Positions 46,907 through 60,000 of a stretch of DNA of 64,000 nucleotides are shown one piece after another. The stretch comes from Styela clava (taxonomy: Eukaryota > Chordata > Ascidiacea > Stolidobranchia > Styelidae), in NCBI RefSeq assembly GCF_964204865.1, contig NC_135250.1, forward strand, positions 24,171,395 through 24,235,394, given 5' to 3'. The translations under genes and the position numbers were made by a program. Numbering within the stretch: position 1 is the first letter of the stretch; the number at the start of each line of letters is the position of its first letter. The notes beneath the pieces were generated by a model. The model saw only the letters and a program-made list of their open reading frames with translations. It was not told the DNA's origin and ran no database searches.

Positions 46907-49900
46907 ATGTCAGAAGCAGAGTTCTTCTACACTGCGACGGAAACACCTAACGTAACAAACGAGAACTCCCCACCCTCCGCCCCTGCGTCGAGAAGCGATG
47001 TGGGGGCGGCTGGTTCGACAAAACCAGACAGTAAGTAAATCAAAAATATTTAAAAGTGGTTAATTTCAATTTCCATGCTGGTAATTTAACTATATGTAAC
47101 GGGAAATATGTTTACTCCAATAAAAGCAAAGTGCGATAAAACGAACAACAATATCTTCCATTTTCCCCTGCGTCGCCTAGAAGCTTGTATTTCAACCAAT
47201 AGGCTTCGACACACCCCATTGACGTAGCTTCAATTTTGAAATATGTTACCATACGAGGAAACGTTTGGTTTGAATCATAGCCCATAATAATATTATATCG
47301 TGCCATGTATGGGATAATGAAAATCTATAATAAAACGAGTGTATACATTCAAAATTTGAAAATTTTGTTCTCGATTGGTTCGTGTTAATCAGGAAGTTCG
47401 CAGACGCTCTCATATGGCGTTCTTCTTTTTTTTGTCTCTATTTCTCTCGAATTTATCTGGCTCGAATATGCTCAAAAAAAAGATGTTCATAAACTTTTGG
47501 TTTAAATACGACGCAGTAAAGTTTCTGTTCAATGTCTATGGTAGGCGCTGGCAAAATAGTGGAATTTACAAACCTAATTTTAAAAAACCATACCATATAA
47601 TTTGATTTATCCCCCACAATTCCGATTTTAGCCGCCCTTAAAATTGCTCATATATTTTCTTATTTTACGTGAGCATTCTCCATGAATAATATTGTTTTTC
47701 TAGTTACTCGAAGATCTGGAGATCAAATTGGTAGTCTTGACGATGAAATAGAACTAGACGGAACAATAAACAGTGGAGCAAGAGATGCGCCTGGTACGTT
47801 CACTGATTTAAGCTAAGCTTGACATTAATTTGCCTATAATTTCCCCCGTGAATAAAACAAGAGAGCAATGCTCAAATATATGGACACGAAACGAAGTAGT
47901 ACAGGTATCTAATTTTTCACTGGTACCGTAGTTGACCGCCATATCGCAATGATTGCGAACGTGGAACCGCCACGAGGGGCGCAATTTTTTAATATTGGTG
48001 ACGTCATCACACAAAAAACGAATCCTACAGAAATTCTTGAAATAAATAAAATAGTCTTCTACCGACAACAATCTTTAACCACTGAACTTTTCGAGGGCAA
48101 TTGCTCCTGTAATTAAACAGAAAAGCTATGTTTTCATAACAACAAGAAATACAAGCATAAGAATTCTAAGAACAACAGCAACAATTTTATACCAAAAAGA
48201 TCTATCTGGACATTTCGAGCCCATAAGCCAGCTGAAGAAGAATATATCTTTTCTAGTGATAACAAGATTTAGGAAGAGAGCACTACGATTCTCTCTTTTA
48301 TACATATTGTTAACATTATCCGTTTGTGTTCTAGGTCAAAGTTGTGTTTATATCCCATCTGGGCCTCATTTTGATGAATTTTATCGACTGTCAACATATT
48401 CAAAGTTTCCACTGAACGTACCGGTGAAAGTTGGCGATTTGGCGGCCGCCGGACTGTATTATACGGGATTTAGAGATAGAGTGAAGTGCTTCAGGTGGAT
48501 TTTACTTGATATTTTATTTTAAAACCATATAGCGACTGCATTTGCACAGTAGTAGTTCGTCCGCCATCGGACACATGGGGTAATGAAGATAAAGCCGAAG
48601 TCTCTTCTAACTTTCGACACAGTTTTATTCAAAAAATTTAATTTTCACGATGCTTGAAATGGTGACCGTACATTTGAACCCACGTACATTTAAACCCATG
48701 TGTATATCCACGGGTTCAATCTATATGCGGGTGCTAAAACCCATGGGTTAGGGTTAGTATGAGTTCAACTATCCGAAAAACAAAAAAAATTCCATAGGTG
48801 CAATAGCATACAGGTGCAATCGTAATGGGTTCAAATGTACGTGGGTTCAAATGTAATGGAACCCTTGAAATATCATCTAATATCATGTCTTGTAACTCGT
48901 AGAAACCCAGGTGCACAAAGTATTCAAACTATGAAATATGCCATAGATCCTCTCCAACAATTAGTACATGACATATATTGTTTATTCAGTTGCGGAATGT
49001 CCGTAGAAAATTGGATGTTGGGCGACGATGGAATGGACAGAAAATGGCACAAATCGGATTGTGCAATGGCAAACGGTGGTAATTATTTAAATGTTGCATT
49101 ACCGACACCAAATTTTCGAACTCTATTGCGAGTATTTAAAGGCCTTCCAAGTACATCGTCGGCGACGATTGGAGGGAGAAAAGACAACTATGCGGTAAGA
49201 ATAGTATATCTTCATGTCCACGACGCTGAGTATGAGCAAATATAGAAAACTGATTGAAATGAGGCCATTTTGTGTTGAATTTATGTGTCGCAATTCCAAT
49301 GAATTTTTAAACGATTTTTATGGTTTTTCAAAGAAGCTACCTAGGCAGCATTAATTTTTTTTTTTTTTGGAAAAAACTATGAAGCACCCTATACCAAAAT
49401 TAATTTTGTCATATTCTAATGCTTTCAGAAAGTTCCTTTTTTCCATCAAATTGTCCGTATAGGCGTCCAAGCTGGAATCTAGCTTCGAGATGCCACCCGA
49501 GCTTTGGTTAATTAAAAGTAGTAAATGGATTAACTTTCGAGGTTTTGGTCGCTAAATTATAGCAATTTCAACTTCTTTTTCAGGCAGCACCAAAAAGAGG
49601 AAACCAATCGGCAAATATGTTACTGTGTAAGTTAAAATTTCACACACTTATGCATTCAACAATCTTCAGCTGGGTCTCACTGCTGGTTTTTGTACGACAA
49701 TGCAACACTTTAATCAATTTGGCAACTTATCAATTTTTTTTATGATATTTTCACAGCAAATTCTTCTGCGGCACCTATGGATGTCACTGAAGTTACTTCT
49801 AATATGGGTCGAGTGAGATTAAATGAAACGACGCTACCTGTAAGTTATTAATACTTTTCAAACTGTTATAATTCAACTTGAATTTTCTTTTACTTTGATA

Positions 49901-51020
49901 AACTGACTGGAAAATGATATTTTAATAATCACGTTATCTCTTCTGAGAAATCATTAATGTCGATCCCAAAACGTTTTTGCTAGTTTTACAGTTTTTACAA
50001 TTTTGACACCACACTATTTTCTTTTATTTCTTTATTTATAAATATCCATAACCTGAGCAATTGGATTCTATTGTTTTTGTTTTAACTTTGACTATATTGT
50101 CATACAGCAACTGGAATTTGCAAATATAGTATCTACGGAACATCGTGACATGTTATTAAGAATTAATTTGAAAAAAGAATCTGACAGAAGGTATTTTATT
50201 TCAAAAATCCAATTGTGTATTGTAACACTCTTCAACAAACAGGCAAATTTACGGAATAGAGCAGTAATAACTCGAATTTGGAACGACATAAATTTATTAC
50301 AACCCAGTTCTTAGGTCAAGTAAAAATCTACAAAAAACGTGCTCTCTATCAATGTCTCGCGGATAAAAAAATGAATCACAATTCCGACACACATGCGCCA
50401 TATAGCGGAACAATTTTTAACAATATATTAAATACGTATTCGAGGAATACCGTTAATAATTGTAGCTTGAATCATAAAACACGATTGATATTCTTTAATA
50501 ATGTCTGCAGCATTAATTGATTTATCGAATAACAAATGTTATTATTATGGCGCTGTTTCCGTAATTTGATAAATAGAAAGTGGGAATTTATAATAGAAGT
50601 ATAAGTGAATGAACTTGTTAAATTTTAAATGATTGAAGCATATTTGAAAATAGAATTACTGCCATTTGGAAAACATAGAAAAAGTGAACCTATATATTGT
50701 TTTGCCTATATATTGTTTTGTTTTTTGGTGTTGTAAGGGCTATTGTTGTGAAAATTTGCTCATTGATCAATCGATTTTACATTTTCAGTAGGCCTACTAC
50801 TAATAGAGAATGGAGTCCTGTGGGACGCCATAATTCGTCCGAAATGTTTCTTTTTCCAATGAAAACAATGTTTTGGCATTTGAGTTTTTGTCATTACGTC
50901 ATGCTAGACTACAGCCCCGTCACTAACTTGTTCATTGATCGTTCGCGTCTATACATTTTGAGCCTTGGTCTCTTGTTGGACACGTAGTGGACAATGGACA
51001 TAACGATCGTTTCAATATTA

Positions 51021-51054
<34 letters not shown>

Positions 51055-54000
51055 CTTGTTCTTGTTCTTTGACACGTTTTTAAAAAGTCGCTTTTCTCTT
51101 CGAATACTGGACCAATTGCTTTGAAATTTTCAGTGGTTGAAGATAAAAATTTTCTCCAGAAGGCTATTACTTTTTTTTCGCTATGACGTCATCAAAATTA
51201 TGTGACTCTACGTGTCCATATATTTGAGCATAGCTCTCTTGTTTTATAATCAGAGAAGATGCCATAAAATATTATACAATTTTAAACAGATCTAGGATAT
51301 AACGATCTAATCAATTCATTTTGTTCAGATCAACATTTACAAAATGGCCGTCATATCCTGCGCCATACTTACCAAGCGAGTTAGCAAAGGAAGGATTTTT
51401 CTACTTGGGAAACTTGGATCGCACCCAGTGTTTCTCCTGCTCAGGTGTCTTGCGTAATTGGACACATACTGACAATGTATTTGAACAGCATAGAAAGCAT
51501 TTCCCAGAATGCAGGTAAGATTTGTATCATGGACAAGTCCATAAAAAATAATTGGGCACTCTTGAAGTATGAGCACTATTATGGAGATATCTAATTATGT
51601 TCGCCTATTTTACATCAGTTTGTGTGAATGGACGGAAACACAAAGGGACAAAGGGGATATTCACTTGGCTAATACTGACAGTCCCCGAGCTCGTAACATA
51701 AAAGAATTAATAAAACAAGGAAAATCGGGATGTAATTATGGCCTAACCCTAACTTAGTACACATACTTCGGGAGCAACGATAATTAACATTCAGAACTTT
51801 CATTTTGAGATGCATGCGCATGTAGTATGAAATTATATGTCTTCCATTGCTATATGCACGAAAATTCCTTTAAAAAAGCTTATGAGCTGGAATAATGTTC
51901 CAAAAATATCTGGCTATACTTTGACAACGTGTTTTTGACATTGATTTGGACTATGCTTATATTCCCGCAATCCGCTTTAACATGTTTACAAGTTGACAAC
52001 TACGCTATTTAAACTTTTTGTGAAAACGAGTTGAACAAATTAAAAAAAATTGGAATTGCCCAAATCTGTGTAATTTTCTAAATATGAAAAATAAACAAAT
52101 GGCACGTTTTTTGTTATCGATTTATACTATATATATCTAATCGATAGAAGTCAACCCGACAATCTAATCCGAAAAATTTTATCTGTTCCTAATTTCCAGG
52201 TAATACTACTATTACAAATCAAATATAAATTCAGATCCTTTGATTTTAATCTTGGAAATAAATTAAAGTAAATTTTGCTACCAATTGCATTGCATGCAAG
52301 AACTGCATTGGAAGCCGTGCGCATATGAGATGAGCAGATATCAGTGGATAACGTGTTGCAAGAGACTTGAAATAATTCAAACAATACTGCCGCAAAAATT
52401 GCCAAAAAAACAGTCAAATAAAAGAGAAATTTTTTTGACAATTTGACCCTCTGCTTCAAATTCAAACTGTTTGAATTTTGTGATTGATATCATGATATGA
52501 TCATTCAATTTCAGGTGCAACATAATTAGTCTGCTTGGCAATTATTTGTACCGCAATCATTCTCAAGTTGAACCATTGCTTCTATAAAAGCAAAGAAGTG
52601 TTGCAAACTTTTCCGCTGTGCTAGTTCACATGAGAAGTAACACAAATGTCTGCTTTTTTCAATTCGTTGGGATTTTGGTCTCGATCATCACATGCACAAA
52701 GCACATTAATAAATTTAACGATGCAGCAAAGATATTGTCAAATCATTTATGGATTGAGGTCTTAATGAGTTGGAAAGCAGCAACAGTGATTTAAGAACCT
52801 TCAGAAACAAAAGAAAAATCTTGGAAGTTGATGGGCTGGTATTTTTTCTAAATGATTCAATCTAACATTTCAAAGTGTTTGTAAAAAAAGTTCTGGCAAT
52901 TCAAAATTTCTAAAATATGATGGTTGGGTGGACCATTCCCAACTATCATAGCGGAAAAGTGGGGCTTACTTTTTAGCTTTGAATACCCCTGTCGCATCGT
53001 CAAGTGTTCAGAGACATATTTTAAATCCCTTTTTGTTATTCCTAGGATGGTACGAAAAGTAACTTCTGGAAATATTCCAATGGAAGAAAATGAAAGAAGG
53101 GAAGCCGATGAAACCGAACGGGCAAGATTAGCAAATCTTCTTCCATCTGGAAGTCCACAAGAACCTCAAGATCCATCTCCAGAGGAGCAGCGCCGTCTTG
53201 CGGAATTGTTTCCATGTCGTGCGCCAGTCAACCCACATATGCGAACCTTGCAAAATAGAATTGAAAGTTTTCAACGAAACTGGCCGAACAGAATTCTCGC
53301 CACTCCAAACCAAATTGCAAAAGCTGGATTTTTTTTTCTGGGTACACACATTATTTTGTTTCCTAAAACAAGGCAGAGATGGTCTATTCTAATGCGTGAG
53401 CTTATCAGGGCCAAATGCACAATAGTACAACTTAAAATTGCCCCGAGGTCACAGGAAGTACCTTACAGAATTTAAAATAATGGGCTCGTGAGATATTTTT
53501 TATCATCTTAGCTACTAAATTGCTGAGCCACAAAAACATTTTGAGGTGGGCCACAGACAAATTGCTAGTTTTATTTGTGTCGTCACAATAGTTGATTTTG
53601 ATTGTAGCAGAAATGAATGACAGTGCTGTTTTCTGTTACTGAGTGGTATGTTTCATTCTAATTATTAACGTGAAAATGCACATTTTTGAGGAAAGATTTT
53701 TTTCTTGTAGTTTTGCACTTGCATAATAATGGGCCACACAATTTTCGTTAAACAAAAATGGGCTACGAAAGAAAAAAGATTGAGAACCACTGTACGAAAC
53801 ATTTAAAAAAAATGATTTGTTTGATAAAGAAGTTATGCAAATTTGAGTGCAAGTTTGCCATAACAGCATCGACAAAAACAGTTTTCAAGACGATTTTTAT
53901 TAAGTCAGCTTCATGCCCTATAACTTAATGATGAGTTATTTTGCTTATCATTATATTAAATTCAAATTGTTTGTGGCTACTTGTCACTCAATCAAAAATA

Positions 54001-57000
54001 TGAAATTTAAGACATTTTTTTTTTTTTCAGGTGAAAGCGATAAGACGAAGTGTTTTTATTGTAATGGAGGATTGCAAAATTGGGATGCAAATGATGAGCC
54101 GTGGACTGAGCATGCAAAGTGGTTTCCTGGGTAAGATGTTTGTATAGTTTGTGTTACTGCAATAAATTTCCTGAACCTCTTCCTGAAAAGTTCTAAGGTC
54201 AAAAAACTCTTCCAGGGTGTTAAACATGTTTTAACAACTTACCCTCAGTTCATCCTAATTCAATTTTCATCCTTCTTCGAAAGTAGAAATTAATTATTAA
54301 ATGTTAGGTTAGTGTAGCCTACAAAAGCATGTAGTACAACCACCCCATCCCCTTATTAATTTAATTTTATTGGAGAATCTGTGTTTATGAACACAATTCT
54401 ATATCATAGTAGGCATTACTTATTTTTCTCTTTATATTTGTGCCAGGTGCGAGTTTGTTATCAGACAAAAAGGAACTGAATTTGTCCGACAAATTGCCGA
54501 TCAACATCCAAACTTGAACAGACCTCATATTCGTAATCCCGCATCTTACGATATTCCTCCAGAAATACGACACTCGACTTCTCCTCAACCTATGGACACT
54601 CGAAATCCAAACTCAAACAGTAGCAACATCAAGGTTGATGAGCTTATCAGTATGGGGTTTTTGAAAGAAAAAATTGAGCGCTTAATTAGAAGGTAAGCCG
54701 GTGGTCACTATTCTAGAAATCTCAGTTTCGGGTAAAATGTAATACTATCCGGAATTTTTTTTTGTTAATATAACACAAGTATGCGTTAAACTCTGCAGTT
54801 TAGAGGAGGGATAAATATTTCCCATTTCAGGTCTTGAGGAGGGAAATTAAACTATCAACTATTCCTTACAAACCCTAGATGAGGATCTTTGTTTGGCCAA
54901 TTACATCAGCAAAATGTGTCCCAAATTCTGAACGAAAACTACAAAAAATGTCAGCAAACTAACTGGAAAACTTTGTTTAGAAAATCAAGCCAAGGCGGTT
55001 ACGCAAACATTGAAGAAATCATACAAGATTTGCTGCAAGTCGAAGACAGTGAAGAAGCATCAGCAAGTCCTCAACCAACATTAACACCACTGGAAGGAGC
55101 AGTAAGCGCGCAACCTGTTCCGACAAATGCTGGAGTAAAACGCGGAGGTGTCATGGAAGCAAGCACGCAAGTGAAGAAAAACAGAACCTCTTCCCCGGCG
55201 ACTTCAATAAACCCAGAAGGTGAGTGATAATATATTATTCATTGTTTGTGTCGAATAAAGTAGATAGACCTAGCGATACACAGTGTGATTCAGTTTATTT
55301 ATGGAACTTGCAAAACATAATGCTACTGAGACAACAGAGGCAATTTAAGTTTCGTGTTGGGGGCAACAGCATTATAACTCCAGCTTGACACAACACGTCG
55401 AAATTGGCCAAGATGTACAGGATTGAGATTGAAGTCGGAAAAAACAAGTTCGATTCAAAGCTTGATTGCTATTTTGATTTTATATGTCAAAATTTTCTTG
55501 CTTTATGTATAATGAATGCTATTTAATGATTCGCTTCATTGGATCTTATAGACCTTATATGTCTTCCGCGAGTTCCCGACTTGGCCTGTAGTGGATTTCC
55601 TAGTTCAGTGATTAAAAAATGTAATTGCTGTAAAGTGTAAACTCTAGGGAAAGAATATACATAGTTTGTAACTTATATAAATATGTAAAAATAAAGTAAA
55701 ATAATTTTAAATTGCTCTACCGCAGCATGTTTTCGTGTAAAGTTTATCGCTTCCGATTTTCTGGAAAATATTCAGATAATTTCAATTTTTGGATAATTTT
55801 ATATTATCAATTGTAAAAGGCAAAGTTATTTGTCATTCTCCATTTGAATCTCATCTCTCTCAGCCGAAATGCTATTTCAACTTATATCTCGGTCTCTGAT
55901 TCAAATTATTGGTAGTTTTCTTTTTTTATTTATCATGAAGCTGTCATTTGTGTGAATATGCCAATGGTTCTTAGTCGTATATCAATGGAATCCACTAACT
56001 ATCGAGGTTCTCCTACGTCTGCATCAAATAAAAAACGACGTTTGGTACTTGCTGTCATATCAAAAAGAACATTGTGCCGTGGGCAATGGAATTTTTTTTG
56101 GATTTGAAAAAAAATAGAAATTTTATAGACACTTTACAAATTTTGGCAAGAGCTTTGGCAATTGCATTTTGGGATCATGTGCGGAAGGAGAAGTTTTGCG
56201 CATGTTGTGCGAGAGTTCCATGATGAATAAAGAGTTAGGTACCATTGGAATATAACCATGCATTTAATGCAATTCAGTCCTACAACGGATATATATATAT
56301 ATATATTATTTGTTTTTGTAATACTGTAATTCTAAATTATTGGCCCCAAAAGTTTACGATAACAGCCTTTTTCGAGAATGGACGTGGATACCGATGTTGA
56401 CATCATCAGATTGAACCGTAAGTACGACCTCAGCAGATTTGCATTTTGAGCTAGAAGAAAATGATGGGTATCCTTCCAGTGGCGGCGCGTCAATAGGGCC
56501 ATCCGGGGCAATGCCCCGGTTGTTTTTTCGGTATAATAAAAAATATTCGAAAAATACCTCAATATCGGTTGCACAGACTGTCTACACTAGCCATATTTTC
56601 CCGACATGGTTCATTTTTCGCTCGCAAAGCCTTCGCCGAACGTCGACGGGGCGACGCCGATTTTGCCCCGGTTGCTTATTGTATTCTCTCTTTTATCTTC
56701 CACTCGCCGCGTTTGTCTCGTTTGTTTTCTGTTTCTTTTACTAAATCATCGGGGCCGATCGGGGCTAGCCCAGAAATTATGACGACACAATGCCGACGTT
56801 TCTTACAACAACGTGTTGACATATTCACGCATTCCTTCTCGTTCGTTGGTTGCTTGAAGAGTTGATAGTTTCCCCGCCTTCGTTTTTGTCGCTTGTTTCG
56901 CTATTTGAATCAGTCAGAGACCTTTAGTCCATTTGCTTTCGATTTTCCACATTCCTTTTGAGCTCCTCACTTCTTTCCGGCTTCGCATTTCTTAGCCTTA

Positions 57001-60000
57001 GACCTCATAATGAATAAGGTTGATGCACTACTTCGCACTCCGTTTTCGCAGCTGCCGCTGGAACAAAAATTAGAGGTACAACGTCTTGGGCCTTATCAAC
57101 CAAACAATTGTTCACTGGAACAATCCCATGACGGAGGAAAGCGTCGGCGTACATTCTGCGCAGGAACTTGGTATAAAAAACACGATTGGTTGTGTTACAG
57201 CGAGGACAAAAAAGCACTTTTTTGTTTTTATTGCCTACTTTTTGCTACCGCCCGTGACTCACGTTGGTGTAAATTTGGTTTTAGAGATCTTAAACATCTT
57301 TCCGAGCGTGCCAGGGATCATCAATCTTCTATGGAGCATCTGGACAATGCAGTAAAATACCGAACATTCGGAAATGTTAATATTGCAGCACAGTTGGATG
57401 AAGGACGCGCGGTTTCTATTCGTCGGCACAACCAAAACGTCGAGAAAAACCGCCATGTTCTCGGTCGATTGATAGATGTTTTGAAGTTCATTGGTTGTCA
57501 CGAGCTGTCCCTCCGTGGGCACGATGAACGGGCTGGCTCTTCTAATAGAGGGGTATTTTTGGATATGGTGGAATACACCGCATCCCTAGATACAGTATTG
57601 AGAGATCATCTTGATGCCGCAACTGTTTCGAAAGGGACATCTAAGGATATCCAAAATGATTTGCTCGACTCAATGTATAAAATTTATTTACAACATTTGG
57701 CTCTGGAAATTGAGAATTGCCAGTTCCTTTCGATTTAGTCTGACGAGACAACTGACATCACGTGCGTTTCCCAACTGGCTGTGATTTTTAGGTTTGTGAA
57801 AGATGGTAAACCTACCGAGAGATTTCACAGCTTCGTACCAATCGTTGATCGCACGGCTTGCGGGATATCGGCTGTACTGAAAGAAGTGTTACAGCCTTAC
57901 AACGCGAAGTCAAAATTGATAGCTCAAACTTATGTCGGCGCGGCAGTCATAAGTGGGTCGAAACATGGTGTTCAAGTTTATATAAAAAAGATTTTCCTCA
58001 TGCGCATTTTTTACATTGTTATGCACAACAATTCAACCTCGTTATTAAAAATATGTGTCTTGATACCCCTCTCGTCCGTATATTTTTTGCAAATGTTCCG
58101 GGTTTTCTTCATTTTTTTCCGTTTCGCCGAAGCGCTCTGACCTTCTTCGCCAGATATGTAGCCGCCGTCTCCCAGCTTGTGCACCAACACGTTGGAACTT
58201 CCAATCACGCGTGGAGCAGGGCGTGTCCGAAATTAGGTCTGAGCTCATTGAGTGTTTCAATGGCATTCAGAGCTCTCCGGTTTGGGACGAACGCTCTGTG
58301 AGGGAGGCTGCAGGTCTAAAGCGTCTGCTAGAAGATGGTGAGTTTTCATTTTTTCTCGCTTTTTTCTCCATAATATTCTATCACGTGGATGTATTATACG
58401 GCGCATTGCAGTCAGGGCTAATGGATGGAGCGTCTGTGCAGTCGTGTATTTCAGACTTCTCAGATGCTTTATCTCGTATCCGGGAAACAATAAAATACGA
58501 CGACACATGGAGTGCTTCTTTACGCCGCGGGCAAACAACGCAGCGTTTGATTTTGTCTGCAAAGGAATGCTGTGACATTCTGGTGAATCAAATAGGCGAT
58601 CGTCTGAACACCTTGCCGCGTTCTCTTTGATGAACCCCAAAATTTTTTCAAAATTTGCACGTCAATTTCCCATCCATTTGTTGGCTACTGTCTTCAAATT
58701 TTATCCCATGATAAACGTGGGTAAATTGGAAAATGAATTGCGATGTATATACACCAATCAAACTTTTTTGAACATCACATCAACTTGCGCGCTATATGGG
58801 TTCCTCATAGATAACACTCTAGTAACTACCTTTGCGGCGTCTGCAAAATTTCTGGACATCATTTTGACGACGCCTATTTCTTCCGCCGACGCAGAGCAAA
58901 CATTCAGCACGCTGAAGCGTATTAAAACGTATCTCAGAAACACAATGAAGCAAGATAGATTAAATTCCTTGGCTGTTTTATCCATTCACAGAGACGTTAT
59001 TTCTGGGATGCATGACTTTAATCAGCGCGTTATTGAGCATTTTGCCTCCAAGAAACCGCGGCGTGTTGCATATATGTTCAAGCAGTAGAAGTCTAGCAGC
59101 ATATATATCTATGAGTGAGCGACGCATGTCCTTATCTTTGCATTTTCTTTCCTTTCTTCATAGTAACGTTTTAAACCTTATTTTAGGTTTTGTCTGCTTT
59201 CCCGAAGTTTCTGTTAATATGACATTGTATTTATCTGGGTAAATATTGCCTTTCCTTTTGAAAGAGGTTTCAAAATAAACTATGTCTATATTTATTAATC
59301 CTTTGACTTGGACCGGTTTTAAAGACACTTTCTTATCGTTAAAAATTGTCGCTTTTGCCGATTGGTTGTTACCGATGGAATGTTTTTATACTCATAAAAT
59401 GATGGGAGAACTTACAGCGCTCATCCTGTCCCCGTAGATGGGGGTGACTTGGTCCCGCAGTAGCTTGCCCCGGTTGTCAAAATGACCACGCGCCGCCACT
59501 GTATCCTCCTATGGTGTGCAATTGCAATTAACAATTTCGGATAAAAAGGAATTCACATTGGAGCTATAACTGATGCGATTTGTGCTGGAGAAAATGAGAA
59601 GGAGCCAAACTGTGGAAAATGACAAGTTGTTGTTGAAATTACTAAGAGACTTAACGTTATTTAATCCCTCGGTTTGCACGAATTCCTGCCATAACAAGAT
59701 GATGAAGGAGGACACAAATCATAAAAATAAATCTTCCCATATGACTTTTAATCGAATGAAGAATAAAAACCTGGATAGCAAAAACAGCAAAACAACCGAT
59801 TCTACGGAAACAGGAAGATAAAGTGGAGAAGTAAAGGAGAATAAATGGCGGATACTACACTGAAGGTCTAAAGGTTAGAAAGCGGATTGCGAAGACGACT
59901 GTGACTTGCGTATTTTCATATTTACAAATTGAAAATTTACATCTGAAAGTATTAGTTTAGAACACGAGATTTATCGTTGAAGGAAGAGAGAGAGAAATAG

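Noticed and set aside
54889-55227. Long exon starting [10 protein letters not shown] before the UBA half
   Set aside because: All acceptors that would include it lead to a stop or the wrong phase; the acceptor at 54980 restores a normal-length UBA.
57259-58640. Minus-strand ORFs opposite the hAT transposase
   Set aside because: Shadows of the transposase frame with no motif of their own.
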